DNA from: Cannabis sativa
Taxonomy: Eukaryota; Streptophyta; Magnoliopsida; Rosales; Cannabaceae
Direction: 5' to 3'
Length of the DNA: 64,000 nt
Assembly (NCBI RefSeq): GCF_029168945.1
Contig: NC_083603.1
Span: 6,510,001 to 6,574,000, forward strand
Part shown: one piece after another, positions 50,201 to 61,278 of the stretch
How the letters are laid out: each line of letters opens with the position of its first letter
Numbering within the stretch: position 1 is the first letter of the stretch
Position numbers and translations under genes: made by a program
Notes under the pieces: model-generated
The model's database searches: none
Told to the model about the DNA's origin: nothing
What the model saw: only the letters and a program-made list of their open reading frames with translations

Positions 50201-50600
50201 ATATTCGATCTCCATTGTTGGTTTTACACCGCGTTTGTTTTAGTGAGTAATCCTCCCTAATGGAGGAACGTTCATTAGCAATTTCGCATCGTTTAACCTC
50301 GCATGATAAGTAGTTTGTAAGTGTTTTGTATGGTATGGATCACCCTAATGGTGGCGACCATACTTGACTTGCAAATTGCGAAACAATGGTGGAAGCTCAT
50401 AAGATAGAATTGCCTTGACTCTCGCCTAAACGGGACAACGCTGAATTTCAATCTTGATCGAATAAAAGGTTGCTAGAATGTTTAACATTTTAGACGAGCT
50501 GACAACTCTATTCAATGAATGGTAGCTTTGACTCTCGCCTAAACGGGACACTGATATCAGTTTGTTGAAAACCTTGGAAATTATTTAGGATTGTATGTTT
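50201..50600 (+). repeat. Conserved structured leader segment of the LARD-like element
   Basis: Contains a perfect 6-bp hairpin with loop CTAAT (50251-50267) and a nested hairpin (50328-50363; outer stem GTATGGT, inner CACC, loop CTAAT). Two copies of a 23-nt motif containing GACTCTCGCCTAAACGGGAC lie at 50415-50437 and 50528-50550. All are present, in order and at the same spacing, in the minus-strand relative at 32300-32600. Confidence 0.75.
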
Positions 50601-53350
50601 AAGTATTTTCACTTGTCATTCCTACTTGCTATATGCTTATAATTTCTGAATTGTGTATGAATTTATATTGAACCATGTTATTTTCTGTTATTAAGTTGTA
50701 GTTTAATTTCGAATCTTCATTGTTGGTCTAACTTGGCTTGTTTATCTAATGAGATAAATCCCTAGTGGATTTTCACCATTAGACATACATAATAGTGTTA
50801 GATCTCGAAAGATAAATATTGTTTATGCGACATCTAGCTGTTCATCAATTGATGACACCTTAGACTAGTATTTTTACGATATGAAACAAGAAGATTGTAT
50901 AAATAAGATTACTTTGACTTTCGCTAATCGAAGCATCGTTGGATTCTTATTTTAAACGAAATTATCCTAATTCCTCTTAGCTTATTCATTTCGAATTAGC
51001 TTTAAAAACATATCATTGGATGAATGGTCTATAAATCATTTCATGTCATTTTATATGACGCATATGATTATAATCCCAAAATTCTATTCCCAATTGATAT
51101 AAATCCTCAATCTTAGAAATCTCCTACTTGTATGGGCAAATCTGACTTAGAGTTTGTATTAGTAGTGGTGGTCCAAGAAAGAATTACTCATTATATTTGG
51201 TTGAATTTAAGTCTTTGACTTTAATTTTAGAATCCAAACAGAAATTTTCTTATATTTCTAATTCCAGATACAATACAGTTACACTTTCTCAAGTGTTTAA
51301 TATCCATCTTCTATTAATGGATTCAAACTGTATGGAATATGAGTTAGGTATTCTGTGACCAGGATCCACTTGCACTATTCTAAGAATTCTTTTATAAACC
51401 TAAGTCATCAAAAGACACTACCACATTTTTTTTAATCTATGGCATTTGTATCTTGTTCATAGTGGATTTGACAAGATCAATCTCTGCAAAGAGTTAATAT
51501 GCCTATATCCACTGAAAGTAGTTCATCTCATTCGCAGATGGATGTACATTCAGGGGTGGATATGAGTTTTTTGTTTTATTCTTAAAACAATCACTCTAGA
51601 TTATACCTTTTAGCAAGAAATTTGAAATGTTTAAAAATTTCATTAATTTCTAGCAATGGTTAAAACCATTAAGGTAAGTGGTTAAAGATCTTGCGAACTG
51701 ATAGGGGTGGAGAAATAGTTAGTAGATATGCAGTTCAAAGATCATTAAATTGATTTTTGAATTATATCCAAACTTACCTCCCCATAAATTTCGAGTTGCA
51801 TGTTGATGATTAGTTACTAGTCGTTGCCTAATTCCTTCTATGGTAATACAATTTCAGAATGATGTAATGGTTGTATACTTAATGTAAATCATTACTAGAT
51901 TCATGGATGACCTAATCAAAATCTTAAGAAAAACTAGAACTGTTAACCATGGTTTGTTAGCTATTCTAAGTGATTAGGGGTGGACCATCCCATAGTCAAT
52001 AGATAAGAAAGTGTTTGTTCAAACAAATACTACTTTTCTAAGAAAATGACTAAGTCTGAAAACAAGTAGCAAATAAAGGAGATATTTTTCTTGATTCCAA
52101 AAGTGTTCTATCATCTTAACATATGATGATCCCACTGCCTCGGTTGTCTTGTCACAACCGAAGAGATCAATACCATTTAGTTTTCTTCGACATAATTCAC
52201 GGTACCTTGTCGTAGTGGGAGAGTTTCTAGGAACTCACCTTCTTATGACTTGGGAGACACTAGTGATTAAAATCCATTGTGAGTTTAAACAAGTAATGGA
52301 TTGTCAAGATAAGAAACTAAGAAGAAAAGCCAATAGAACTATGGTTTAATCCATTCACATGGAATAACCTAAAGTTTTCTATTACAAGGACATAAAAGGA
52401 AATTTTCGTTTATAAGTCCATTCAATGGACTTAACAAAACTTCATGTTCCTAGTATTATAGGTTTGAGTTTATCTAAACCTATGGCTTGTGGTATACCTG
52501 GTAATTACTTACTCTAATGTAAGCAACTTATTTTAGTAAGATGCTGAAGCATTTTCTTTCTAATGGCAATCTATAGAAGCTTCACAACTTCTTAGGTATA
52601 GATTTTATTTATCTAAGGAAAAGTCTCAACTATTCCAGAAAAGATAAAGCCATGAAAGAATTTCTTAAATCAATAGTGAGAGGTCTTAGATATGCTTTTG
52701 TATGCCTTAGACCAGACACCTGCTGTTGAGTGGGAGTAATGAGTAGGTATCAGATTAATCCAGGAGTAGAACATTGGAATACAATCAAGTAAATCTTAAG
52801 ATAAAGAAGAGGAACTATATGTTAGTCTATAAGGGTGTGTTTAAAACTCTTAGACTACACCATATCAGATTTCAAAATTTACCTTTGTGCTAGTAAATCT
52901 TTCTGATAAGATGGTGGTTACTCTGGGGGTGGAATAGTGATTTTGGAGAAGTGTAAAAACTTATCTGAAGTTTCTAGGTCTACCAGAGAGAGACTGAATG
53001 TTAAAGTTGCAGAAAAGGTACTTATTCAGTCTAAGGAAAGTTCTATACATCTTTGGCACCATTCCAAATTGCCTTAAACTACTAGTGTTAATTTCCTGAT
53101 TAACCAAAAGTAGTTGCCAAAGGTATGTATAGAATCAGTATCCCAAGAGAGTAGACATATAGAGAGGAATTTTACATTATCAATGATTTTGTGATTAAGG
53201 AAGAGTAATGGTGGAGAAAAGATTGTGGTTAATTCAACCTTTCAGATCCTATTACGAGGAGTTTACTACTACTACACTTGATTTGTATATCGAGGTGTTG
53301 AGATTATTTGAAACACACTTTTTTGTTTTATATTAGTGCAAGTGGGAGTT
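50601..53350 (+). other. Non-coding interior of the LARD-like element
   Basis: 2.7 kb without a supported frame; a 66-codon frame at 52149 has no features. It carries several AGGGGTGGA-type purine tracts (about 51552, 51706, 51977, 52927) like those in the relative's 3' non-coding part, and a third, diverged copy of the 23-nt leader motif at 50914-50935. Confidence 0.55.
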
Positions 53351-53754
53351 TGTTGGGTTTTATGCCCTAAATAAAACTCATTTCAATATAATCAGATTTA
53401 CTTATTAATATAGATCAGAAATAACATTTAATGTTGCATGGTTCACATGATTTATTTCATGATTATATGTACATAATGTATAAATTCATCTGAAACCCTT
53501 TTCACATACTTGATCCTGTTTATTGTGCCGTCAACACATTGGAAAGTAAACATGACTATGTGAATAAAGTTTCCTAGATTTATCAGACATAGGGTTTTAC
53601 TGATATGATAATCTACAACAGAGTTTACTTGCATTTGGAGAAGTGCTATGTTCTTTCCAGAGCATTGGTTAAAGTAAAGCTCAGGTTGGATGCATGGAGT
53701 ATGCATCGGAAGGGACCGATATTGAACTTTGACTTAGATTTATTAAACTTACCG
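53351..53754 (+). repeat. 3' LTR of the LARD-like element, left part
   Basis: First 404 bp of the LTR, ending at the Ty3 insertion site. The last five bases TACCG are duplicated at 63024-63028. Confidence 0.9.
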
Positions 53755-54195
53755 TGTAATATCCCAATAAGCTTAATAATTAATAATTAGGGTTTATATT
53801 TATATTATGAGTTAACCAGGTAATGAGTGGGATGATAATCCAACTAATTTAGTTCAACATAAAATTTTAAATTTGCTATAAGTGGATAAATAAGCGTGAT
53901 TTTTAAATTACGGAGATTTATATAGTATGTGTGAATGTAATATGAACTATATGTGGAATAAAAATATTTTCAGGTTTGACAACCTTGGAGACTCGATCGG
54001 GGGCTAGAAATGTCATAACAGGCTTAATTGATAGAATTAATGAGAATATTTTGATAAGTTGATAATATAGGTATTGGGATAATTAGGAGTATGTAGAATT
54101 TAATGTAGCGCTCTAGAAGTAAAAGTTTCTTAGTAACTAAGAAATAATAAAATAATTATTAATAATAAAATTTTTATTAATATTATATTATTATA

Positions 54196-54256
<61 letters not shown>

Positions 54257-56004
54257 GTTAAAGTTAAAAAGAAAATTTGAATACGTATATATATATATAT
54301 ATTATTAAGTTATATATATAACTTATCAGAGAACGAGAGACGAACCCTCGTTTCTCCCCTTCAACCAAATTTTCTCCTTTTATATCCATTTTCTTTGATT
54401 TTCAATCCAAAACATAGCGATCTAAGCTCCGGTAGTAGCAGGATAGCGAATTCTCAGAGCGGAGAAGCTTAAGGTAAGGTTTAATTTCGTTTTAAGTTTA
54501 ATAACAATTGGTTTCGTATAGGGGTTTTGTGAATTAGAATAGTTATGAAGGTTCTGACCTTATAGGATTGTTCTCGGGTAGTCATGGGACTAGTTCCGAT
54601 GTTTTCTTGTTGAAATTGAAGTAGTTTTGGGTTAGAAATCGAGTTTGGAACTTTTTAAAGCTTAGTCCGAGCGTTAATGGCGTTTTCCATTTAAGGGCTC
54701 GATTTTAACTTCTGTTACATAAGAATGATAGTATTCATGGTATATATGTGCCCTGTGAAGTTTGGAGTGATTTGGATAAGTTTTGGTAGTGTTTCGGTGA
54801 GTGCGAAAATTGAGATTTTCGTGTTTCATAGTTTTTAGAAATGCATAAGAGATCAGAAATCGTATTTTTATCATAACTTTTCACTCGGGTGTCTATTTTG
54901 GACGTTCTATATACCGTTTCGAAGCTTGCGACGAGCTCTACAATATGGTGTATATTTTAGAGCCAAAATATAAGTTTTATTTTAGTGTATTATACCACAG
55001 AGTTTGGTAGAAAATCCTAGATTGTCTTACGCGAGTGTTAAGTGGTGTTTTGGGATAAACACTTATTGATTTACTATTGTTATGACATAGGGCCCGAGAT
55101 TATCGATCATTCTCCAAGCAGGTCGGCCAACATACCTGATCCGAAACTTGAGGTAAGAAAAGTATAATGTACCACATGGCATGACATGTTCTGAAATTAC
55201 CGATTGTCTGATTAGGCAATGATAATGTAATGATACTATGGACACGATATATATGGCTCACCTGATTAGGTGATGCAATACATTTGGCGACGTACCAGGC
55301 AAAGGTACGGGCGTCAGTGGCATATGATGAGTACCGAGCGTAGGTACGAGATCGTCTGATTAGGCGATGCGATATATTAGCGTCAAGTTGTGGCACGGGC
55401 TCACCTGATTAGGTGATGCAATGATATTATATATGATATTGCATTATGACACGGGCTTGCTTGATTAGGCAATACAAATATATGAGCATATCTGTTTCTA
55501 TGCATGTGATTGATTATATTACCTACTGTTGAATGTTATAGTTTAATCATTTTGTGATAATGAAATGTATAATTAGCTATTTAATGTATCCTTCTTTATT
55601 ACTTTTCTTGCTGAGTCTATGTGACTCACGGGTGCTTTGTGGCGCAGGTAAGGGCAAGGCAAAGTTAGAACAACCATGAGATGGCGATCTTCTCCAGCAA
55701 TGTACATATTGACCCCACCGGCTTGCGTGTTGAGTTGACGGGGAGTTGTTTTAGGCCATTTGTGTCTTGTGTCTGCCGTATTTTGAATTGTATTTTGAAT
55801 TGTTGTTGTATATCATCTTTTGGATAAATCTTTTATAACAGGGATTTCCGGAACTCCTTTTTCTTAGTTATAATGTCCGTTTTTAGTATTTTATTTTAGT
55901 CAAGTTTTTATTATCCTCACAGTTTTTAATAATTAATTACTATATTAGTATTAAACTAGTTTTATAAATTCACACGTGGCGTTCCTATAGATTAGGGCGT
56001 TACA
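53755..56004 (+). repeat. 5' LTR of the Tekay-type element
   Basis: 2250 bp, TGTAATATCCC...GGGCGTTACA. It includes an (ATT)n microsatellite at about 54197-54255, longer than in the other LTR, a hairpin cluster at 55203-55472, and the GAGTC-TATGT-GACTC motif near 55613 common in this lineage. Partner 60801-63023. Confidence 0.93.
55203..55472 (+). repeat. Hairpin cluster in the Tekay 5' LTR (duplicated in the 3' LTR at 62223-62492)
   Basis: Five hairpins share a T-GATT-A loop core with different stems: 55203-55220 (ATTGTCT arm), 55258-55273 (TCACCT), 55351-55368 (ATCGTCT), 55401-55416 (TCACCT), 55457-55472 (TTGCTT). Partner arms compensate, with G-T wobble at most once per stem. Two further hairpins, CGTACC/GGTACG at 55291-55309 and GTACC/GGTAC at 55331-55347, have 7-nt loops. 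Confidence 0.8.
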
Positions 56005-56007
56005 ACT

Positions 56008-56020
56008 TGGTATCAGAGCA
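56008..56020 (+). other. Primer-binding site of the Tekay-type element
   Basis: TGGTATCAGAGCA, complementary to the 3' end of initiator-Met tRNA, three bases after the 5' LTR. Confidence 0.85.
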
Positions 56021-56248
56021 GCCATGGTTTTAAAGGTCCTGAAGACTGGTCGAATATGTACATTTGCTGCGAGGACGGAGTCGACTCATGGTATAGTAAG
56101 TGTTTATGTTATTTGCTATTGCCTTACCTGTTTAGACAAGTATAGTGTATGATGAGAAGAAGTAGTGTGTGAATAGCATATGCATATTGATGTTGATATT
56201 GTTTGAATTCTAAATCGTTGAAGGTTTTGGGTTGCAGGATATTGGATC

Positions 56249-58878
56249 ATGCAACGGCGATCTGGCCGTTTAAACCGCGAGCTGGAGCTCGGGTTAGGTG
56301 GTGGGGAAGAGCATCCTCCACCCCCTCAAAAGCGGGAACAACTATTTCTTTGCCATGCAAGAGACGATTAGGCGGCGGGGAGCGGATTCGAGACACGAGA
56401 GAGCAACAGGCTCGTCCTGCACCTATACTGGCACCTCAGGTAGTGCCACCGAATGTGGGGGATCGTATGGAACCAATTTATGAGCGGTTCAGGAAACAAA
56501 ACCCACCTGTGTTTGAGGGTGGCCCAGACCCACTGAAAGCAGAACAGTGGATGACTATGATTGCTTCTATCTTTGATTTCATGCGGGTAGAAAATAATGA
56601 TCGGGTACGATGTGCTATTTATATGTTACGAGATGATGCCCGGATATGGTGGGAGATTGTTTCCCAAGGTCATAATCTGAATACTATGACTTGGGATGCA
56701 TTCAGGGCACTGTTTTATGAGAAATATTATAATGAATCCATTCGTGCCGCTCAAGCTGAAGAGTTCGCACGATTAGTTCAAGGTAGCATGACTGTGACTG
56801 AATATGCTACCAAGTTTGACAGGCTAGCCAAGTTTGCTTCTGATGAAGTGGCCAGTGATGCTGCAAGAAAAGCTAAGTTTATCAGAGGTCTTGAAGAGTA
56901 TATTGCTAGAGATGTGATTATGGCAGCCAAACAATCAGGGATCGTGAAGACTTATCCTCAGATTGTGGACTTAGCTCTCACTGCTGAGGGGGCTGAAAGC
57001 ATGATTCGTAAAAAGAGTACTCAGAGGAAGGACGTGTGGAAAACCTCATCTAGTACTGGAGTGAGTAAACGCTTTAGCCCCAATGACCGAAAAAGGAAAC
57101 CAGATGGACCACTGGTTGTTGGTTCAAACAGAAAGTTTCAAGGTAACCAGGGCTTTCGTCGAGGCAGAAATGAGGTTTGGCAGCCTTACCCTGAATGCCC
57201 AAAATGCAAGAGACATCACTTGGGTGAATGCCGGTCTAGAGTTTGCTACCAATGTGGAGTAGCAGGTCATTTCAAGAACAACTGTCCACAGCTACAAAAG
57301 CCCGAGGCTAAGAAAGAAAGTCCTGTGGTTCCTGCTAGGGTGTTTGCTTTGACCCAAGCAGATGCTGAAGCTGGCCCTTCGACTGTTACAGGTGAGATAT
57401 CTATTGGTGGTATTATGTTTACTATTTTGATTGATTCTGGTGCCACACATTCATATATTTCTAGTAGAATCATTGAGAAATTGAGTAGGCCATGTGATAT
57501 CATGTCTAGTGGATTTGGTACCTTGTTACCTACTGGAGAAGTGGTAATCTCCAGGAGGTGGGTAAGGTCTCTCCCAGTGTTAGTAGAAGGGAGAGAATTG
57601 TCAGTGGATCTGATTGAATTAGACTTAGAAGATTTTGATGCAATCCTGGGAATGGATTGGTTGACTAAGTACAATGCTACTATAGATTGTAAGAGAAAAA
57701 TGGTGACTTTTGAACCAGAGGGTGAGATTCCATTTGTTTTTATGGGAAAGGTGCAGGGATCTCGGATTCCTTTGATATCGGCACTTAGGACCAAGGAATT
57801 ATTACGAGAAGGATGTATGGGATACCTGGCTAGTGTGTTGGATACCACAAAAGATACACCTGAGGGGTCGGAAAAGGTTCGAGTAGTATGTGAATTTCCA
57901 GATGTATTCCCGGAAGAGTTACCGGGATTACCACCAAAAAGAGAGATTGACTTCGAAATTGAATTAGTACCTGGGGCTGAGCCAGTTTCTAAGGCTCCAT
58001 ATAGAATGGCACCGGTAGAATTGAAAGAATTGAAAGTCCAATTACGTAACCTACTTGATCTACGATTCACGAGGCCGAGTACCTCTCCTTGGGGTGCACC
58101 AGTTTTGTTTGTCAAGAAGAAGGATGGATCGTTACGTATGTGCAATGATTATCGTGAATTGAACAAGTTGACAATAAAGAACAAATATCCTTTGCCAAGG
58201 ATAGATGATTTGTTTGATCAGTTACAGGGAAAGACCATCTTCTCCAAAATTGACCTTCGATCTGGTTATCACCAGTTGAGGATTCGGGAAGAGGATATTC
58301 CCAAAACTGCTTTTCGTACTCGATATGGGCACTATGAGTTTTTAGTGATGTCCTTCGGCTTGACTAATGCACCAGCAGCATTTATGGACTTAATGAATCG
58401 GGTATTTAAGGACTTTCTAGATAACTTTGTGATTGTGTTTATTGATGACATTCTAGTCTATTCTGAATCGGAAGAAGCTCATGAACAACACCTCCGTATG
58501 GTATTGCAGCGTCTTCGAGAACACAAGCTTTATGCAAAGTTCAAGAAGTGTGAATTTCAGTTGTCCCAAGTGAGTTTCTTAGGACACGTGGTAAGTAAGG
58601 ATGGGATTCTGGTAGATCCAGTGAAGATTGAAGCTGTTCGAGATTGGCCACGACCTAAGACAGCAACTGAAGTTAGAAGTTTCTTAGGATTGGCAGGGTA
58701 CTATAGAAGATTTGTAGAAGGTTTTGCCAAAATTGCTACTCCTTTGACCGAGCTGACCCGAAAGAGTTATAAGTTTATGTGGACTGATAAATGCGAGAAT
58801 AGCTTTCAAGAATTAAAGAAGAGATTGATTACCGCACCGGTTCTAAGCACTGCCCGGTCGGTGACGAAAAGTTTGTGA
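56249..58878 (+). pseudogene. gag-pol: Tekay gag, protease and reverse transcriptase
   Basis: The likely native start is the ATG at 56249, in a different frame from the main one. The first approximately 90 codons are frameshifted between about 56300 and 56400, so the long open frame from 56203 has a spurious N-terminus. In its numbering: gag core ([18 protein letters not shown]) at about 100-115, zinc knuckle [14 protein letters not shown] from 348, protease DSGA at 411-414, RT core from about 620 with FIDD at 746-749, and the RT connection to about 885. Frame is lost near 58850 in the linker to RNase H, so a stop follows at 58876-58878. Confidence 0.9.
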
Positions 58879-59300
58879 TATACTGTGATGCCTCAAGACA
58901 AGGTTTGGGTTGTGTGTTAATGCAATCAGGGAAGGTTATTGCTTATGCCTCTAGGCAATTGAAGGATTTTGAACAGCGTTACCCCACTCATGATCTAGAA
59001 CTGGCAGCCGTGGTTTTTGCCCTGAAGGTTTGGCGTCACTATTTATATGGTGAGAAGTGTGAGATTTACACCGACCACAAAAGTTTAAAATACTTTTTCA
59101 CTCAAAAAGATTTGAATATGAGACAACGACGATGGCTAGAGTTAGTCAAGGATTATGACTGTGAAATCCTCTACCATCCCGGCAAAGCAAACGTAGTGGC
59201 AGATGCACTTAGCCGGAAAGGCCCAGGGCAGGTTTATGAGTTGAAGGAAATCTCTCCAAGATTGGTGAGGATATGGCCAAGGCCGAGATTGAGTTTGTAG
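58875..59300 (+). pseudogene. Tekay RNase H segment
   Basis: 141 codons in another frame: [15 protein letters not shown] (first catalytic Asp), [18 protein letters not shown] (Glu), [12 protein letters not shown] (Asp) and the closing [14 protein letters not shown]. The frame ends about 15 codons after a second indel near 59262. Confidence 0.88.
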
Positions 59301-59827
59301 TCGGGAAGTTGGCAAATATTACATTGCAGTCTGATTTACTGGAAAGAATAAAGATTGGCCAACAAAATGATCCTGAATTTATTGAACTCAGAAAAAAAGT
59401 TGAGATTGGTGCTACAAAAGATTTCATTGTGACTCCAAGTGGACTACTAAGATATAAGGGTAGAATTTGTGTTCCGACAGATGATCAGATCAGAAGAGAA
59501 ATTCTTGATGAGTTCCATACTACTCCGTATTCCCTACACCCGGGGACAACAAAGATGTATCATGACATCAAGGCAATATATTGGTGGCCGGGAATGAAGA
59601 GTGATATTGTTGAATACGTTTCAAAGTGTTTAACTGTCGGCGGAGTTAATTTGAACATCAAAGGCCGACGGAGTTTACTTCAGCCCTTGAGAATACCTGA
59701 ATGGAAATGGGAAGATATAACTATGGACTTCGTAGTGGGGTTGCCTAGGACTACTGGGTTATATGATTCCATATGGGTGATAGTGGATAGATTCACCAAG
59801 TCAGCGCACTTTTACCCGTGCGAGTGA
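59273..59827 (+). pseudogene. Tekay integrase, N-terminal part and first catalytic Asp
   Basis: 184 codons. The HHCC zinc region begins normally (LHPGTTKMYHDIKAIYWWPGMK...CLT), but a locally shifted stretch (about 59635-59670) removes the second Cys. The frame recovers for LLQPLRIPEWKWEDITMDFVVGLP with the first core Asp. Another indel near 59815 in the SAHF region ends the frame. Confidence 0.85.
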
Positions 59828-59855
59828 CTTATACCGTGGAGCAAAAGATGCCGAA

Positions 59856-60764
59856 TTGTACATTAAGGAAATAGTGAGACTCCATGGAACCCCAAAGTCA
59901 ATTGTTTCAGATCGTGATCCCAAATTTACTTCCAAGTTCTGGGAGAGTTTACAGAAAGCTATGGGAACCAAGTTGAGATTCAGTACAGCTTTTCACCCTC
60001 AAACAGATGGTCAGTCTGAGAGAACCATTCAGATATTGGAAGACATGTTGCGAGCATGTGTAATAGATTTTGAAGGATCTTGGAGCAAGTTCCTACCCTT
60101 GATTGAGTTTTCATATAATAATAGTTATCAGAGTACCATTGGTATGGCACCTTACGAGATGTTGTATGGTAGGAAATGTCGATCGCCTATCCACTGGGAT
60201 GAGGCTGGAGAGAGACGTTATCTTGGACCTGAATTGGTCCAAAGGACCAATGAAGCCATTGAAAAGATTCGATCTCGTATGCTTGCTTCGCAAAGTAGAC
60301 AAAAAAGCTACGCTGATCCAAAGCGTAGGGATATCGAATTTCAAGTGGGAGACTCTGTATTTCTTCGAATATCACCTATAAAAGGGGTGCGTAGATTTGG
60401 AAAGAAAGGAAAGTTGAGCCCTAGATACATTGGTCCTTTTGAGATACTGGAGCGGATAGGACAGGTGGCCTATCGATTAGCTTTACCACCCGCGTTATCC
60501 GGGGTGCATAATGTCTTCCATATCTCTATGTTGAGAAAGTACGTGTCAGATCCGACACATGTTTTGAGTTACGATGATATTGAGCTCCAGACAGACTTAT
60601 CTTATAATGAACAACCTATCCAGATTTTAGACAGAAAGGAGAAAGTACTTCGAAATAAAACGATCCCTCTGGTTAAAGTCCTATGGAGGAATAGTAAAGT
60701 TGAGGAAGCGACTTGGGAATTAGAGTCACAGATAAGGGAGTTGTATCCCGAGTTATTCAGGTAA
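59856..60764 (+). pseudogene. Tekay integrase core end, GPY/F module and chromodomain-like tail
   Basis: 302 codons: second core Asp in [14 protein letters not shown] and catalytic Glu in [14 protein letters not shown]. Then come the GPF module ([26 protein letters not shown]), [13 protein letters not shown], and a C-terminal chromodomain-like segment ([24 protein letters not shown]...EEATWELE), which in chromoviruses directs integration. It ends 36 bp before the 3' LTR. Confidence 0.9.
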
Positions 60765-60786
60765 ATTTCGAGGACGAAATTCTTAT

Positions 60787-60799
60787 AAGGAGGGGATGG
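60787..60799 (+). other. Polypurine tract of the Tekay-type element
   Basis: AAGGAGGGGATGG directly before the 3' LTR, the plus-strand primer site. Confidence 0.8.
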
Positions 60800-60800
60800 T

Positions 60801-61241
60801 TGTAATATCCCAATAAGCTTAATAATTAATAATTAGGGTTTATATTTATATTATGAGTTAACCAGGTAATGAGTGGGATGATAATCCAACTAATTTAGTT
60901 CAACATAAAATTTTAAATTTGCTATAAGTGGATAAATAAGCGTGATTTTTAAATTACGGAGATTTATATAGTATGTGTGAATGTAATATGAACTATATGT
61001 GGAATAAAAATATTTTCAGGTTTGACAACCTTGGAGACTCGATCGGGGGCTAGAAATGTCATAACAGGCTTAATTGATAGAATTAATGAGAATATTTTGA
61101 TAAGTTGATAATATAGGTATTGGGATAATTAGGAGTATGTAGAATTTAATGTAGCGCTCTAGAAGTAAAAGTTTCTTAGTAACTAAGAAATAATAAAATA
61201 ATTATTAATAATAAAATTTTTATTAATATTATATTATTATA

Positions 61242-61278
<37 letters not shown>

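Noticed and set aside
52149..52349. 66-codon plus frame as a gag remnant of the LARD-like element.
   Set aside because: No gag motif or zinc knuckle, and no match to the relative's gag.
54197..54255. (ATT)n run as a regulatory repeat.
   Set aside because: It is a simple microsatellite of different length in the two LTRs, consistent with slippage.
55100..55396. Minus-strand 98-codon frame, identical at 62120.
   Set aside because: It is antisense to the LTR hairpin cluster; identity reflects LTR duplication, and composition is not protein-like.
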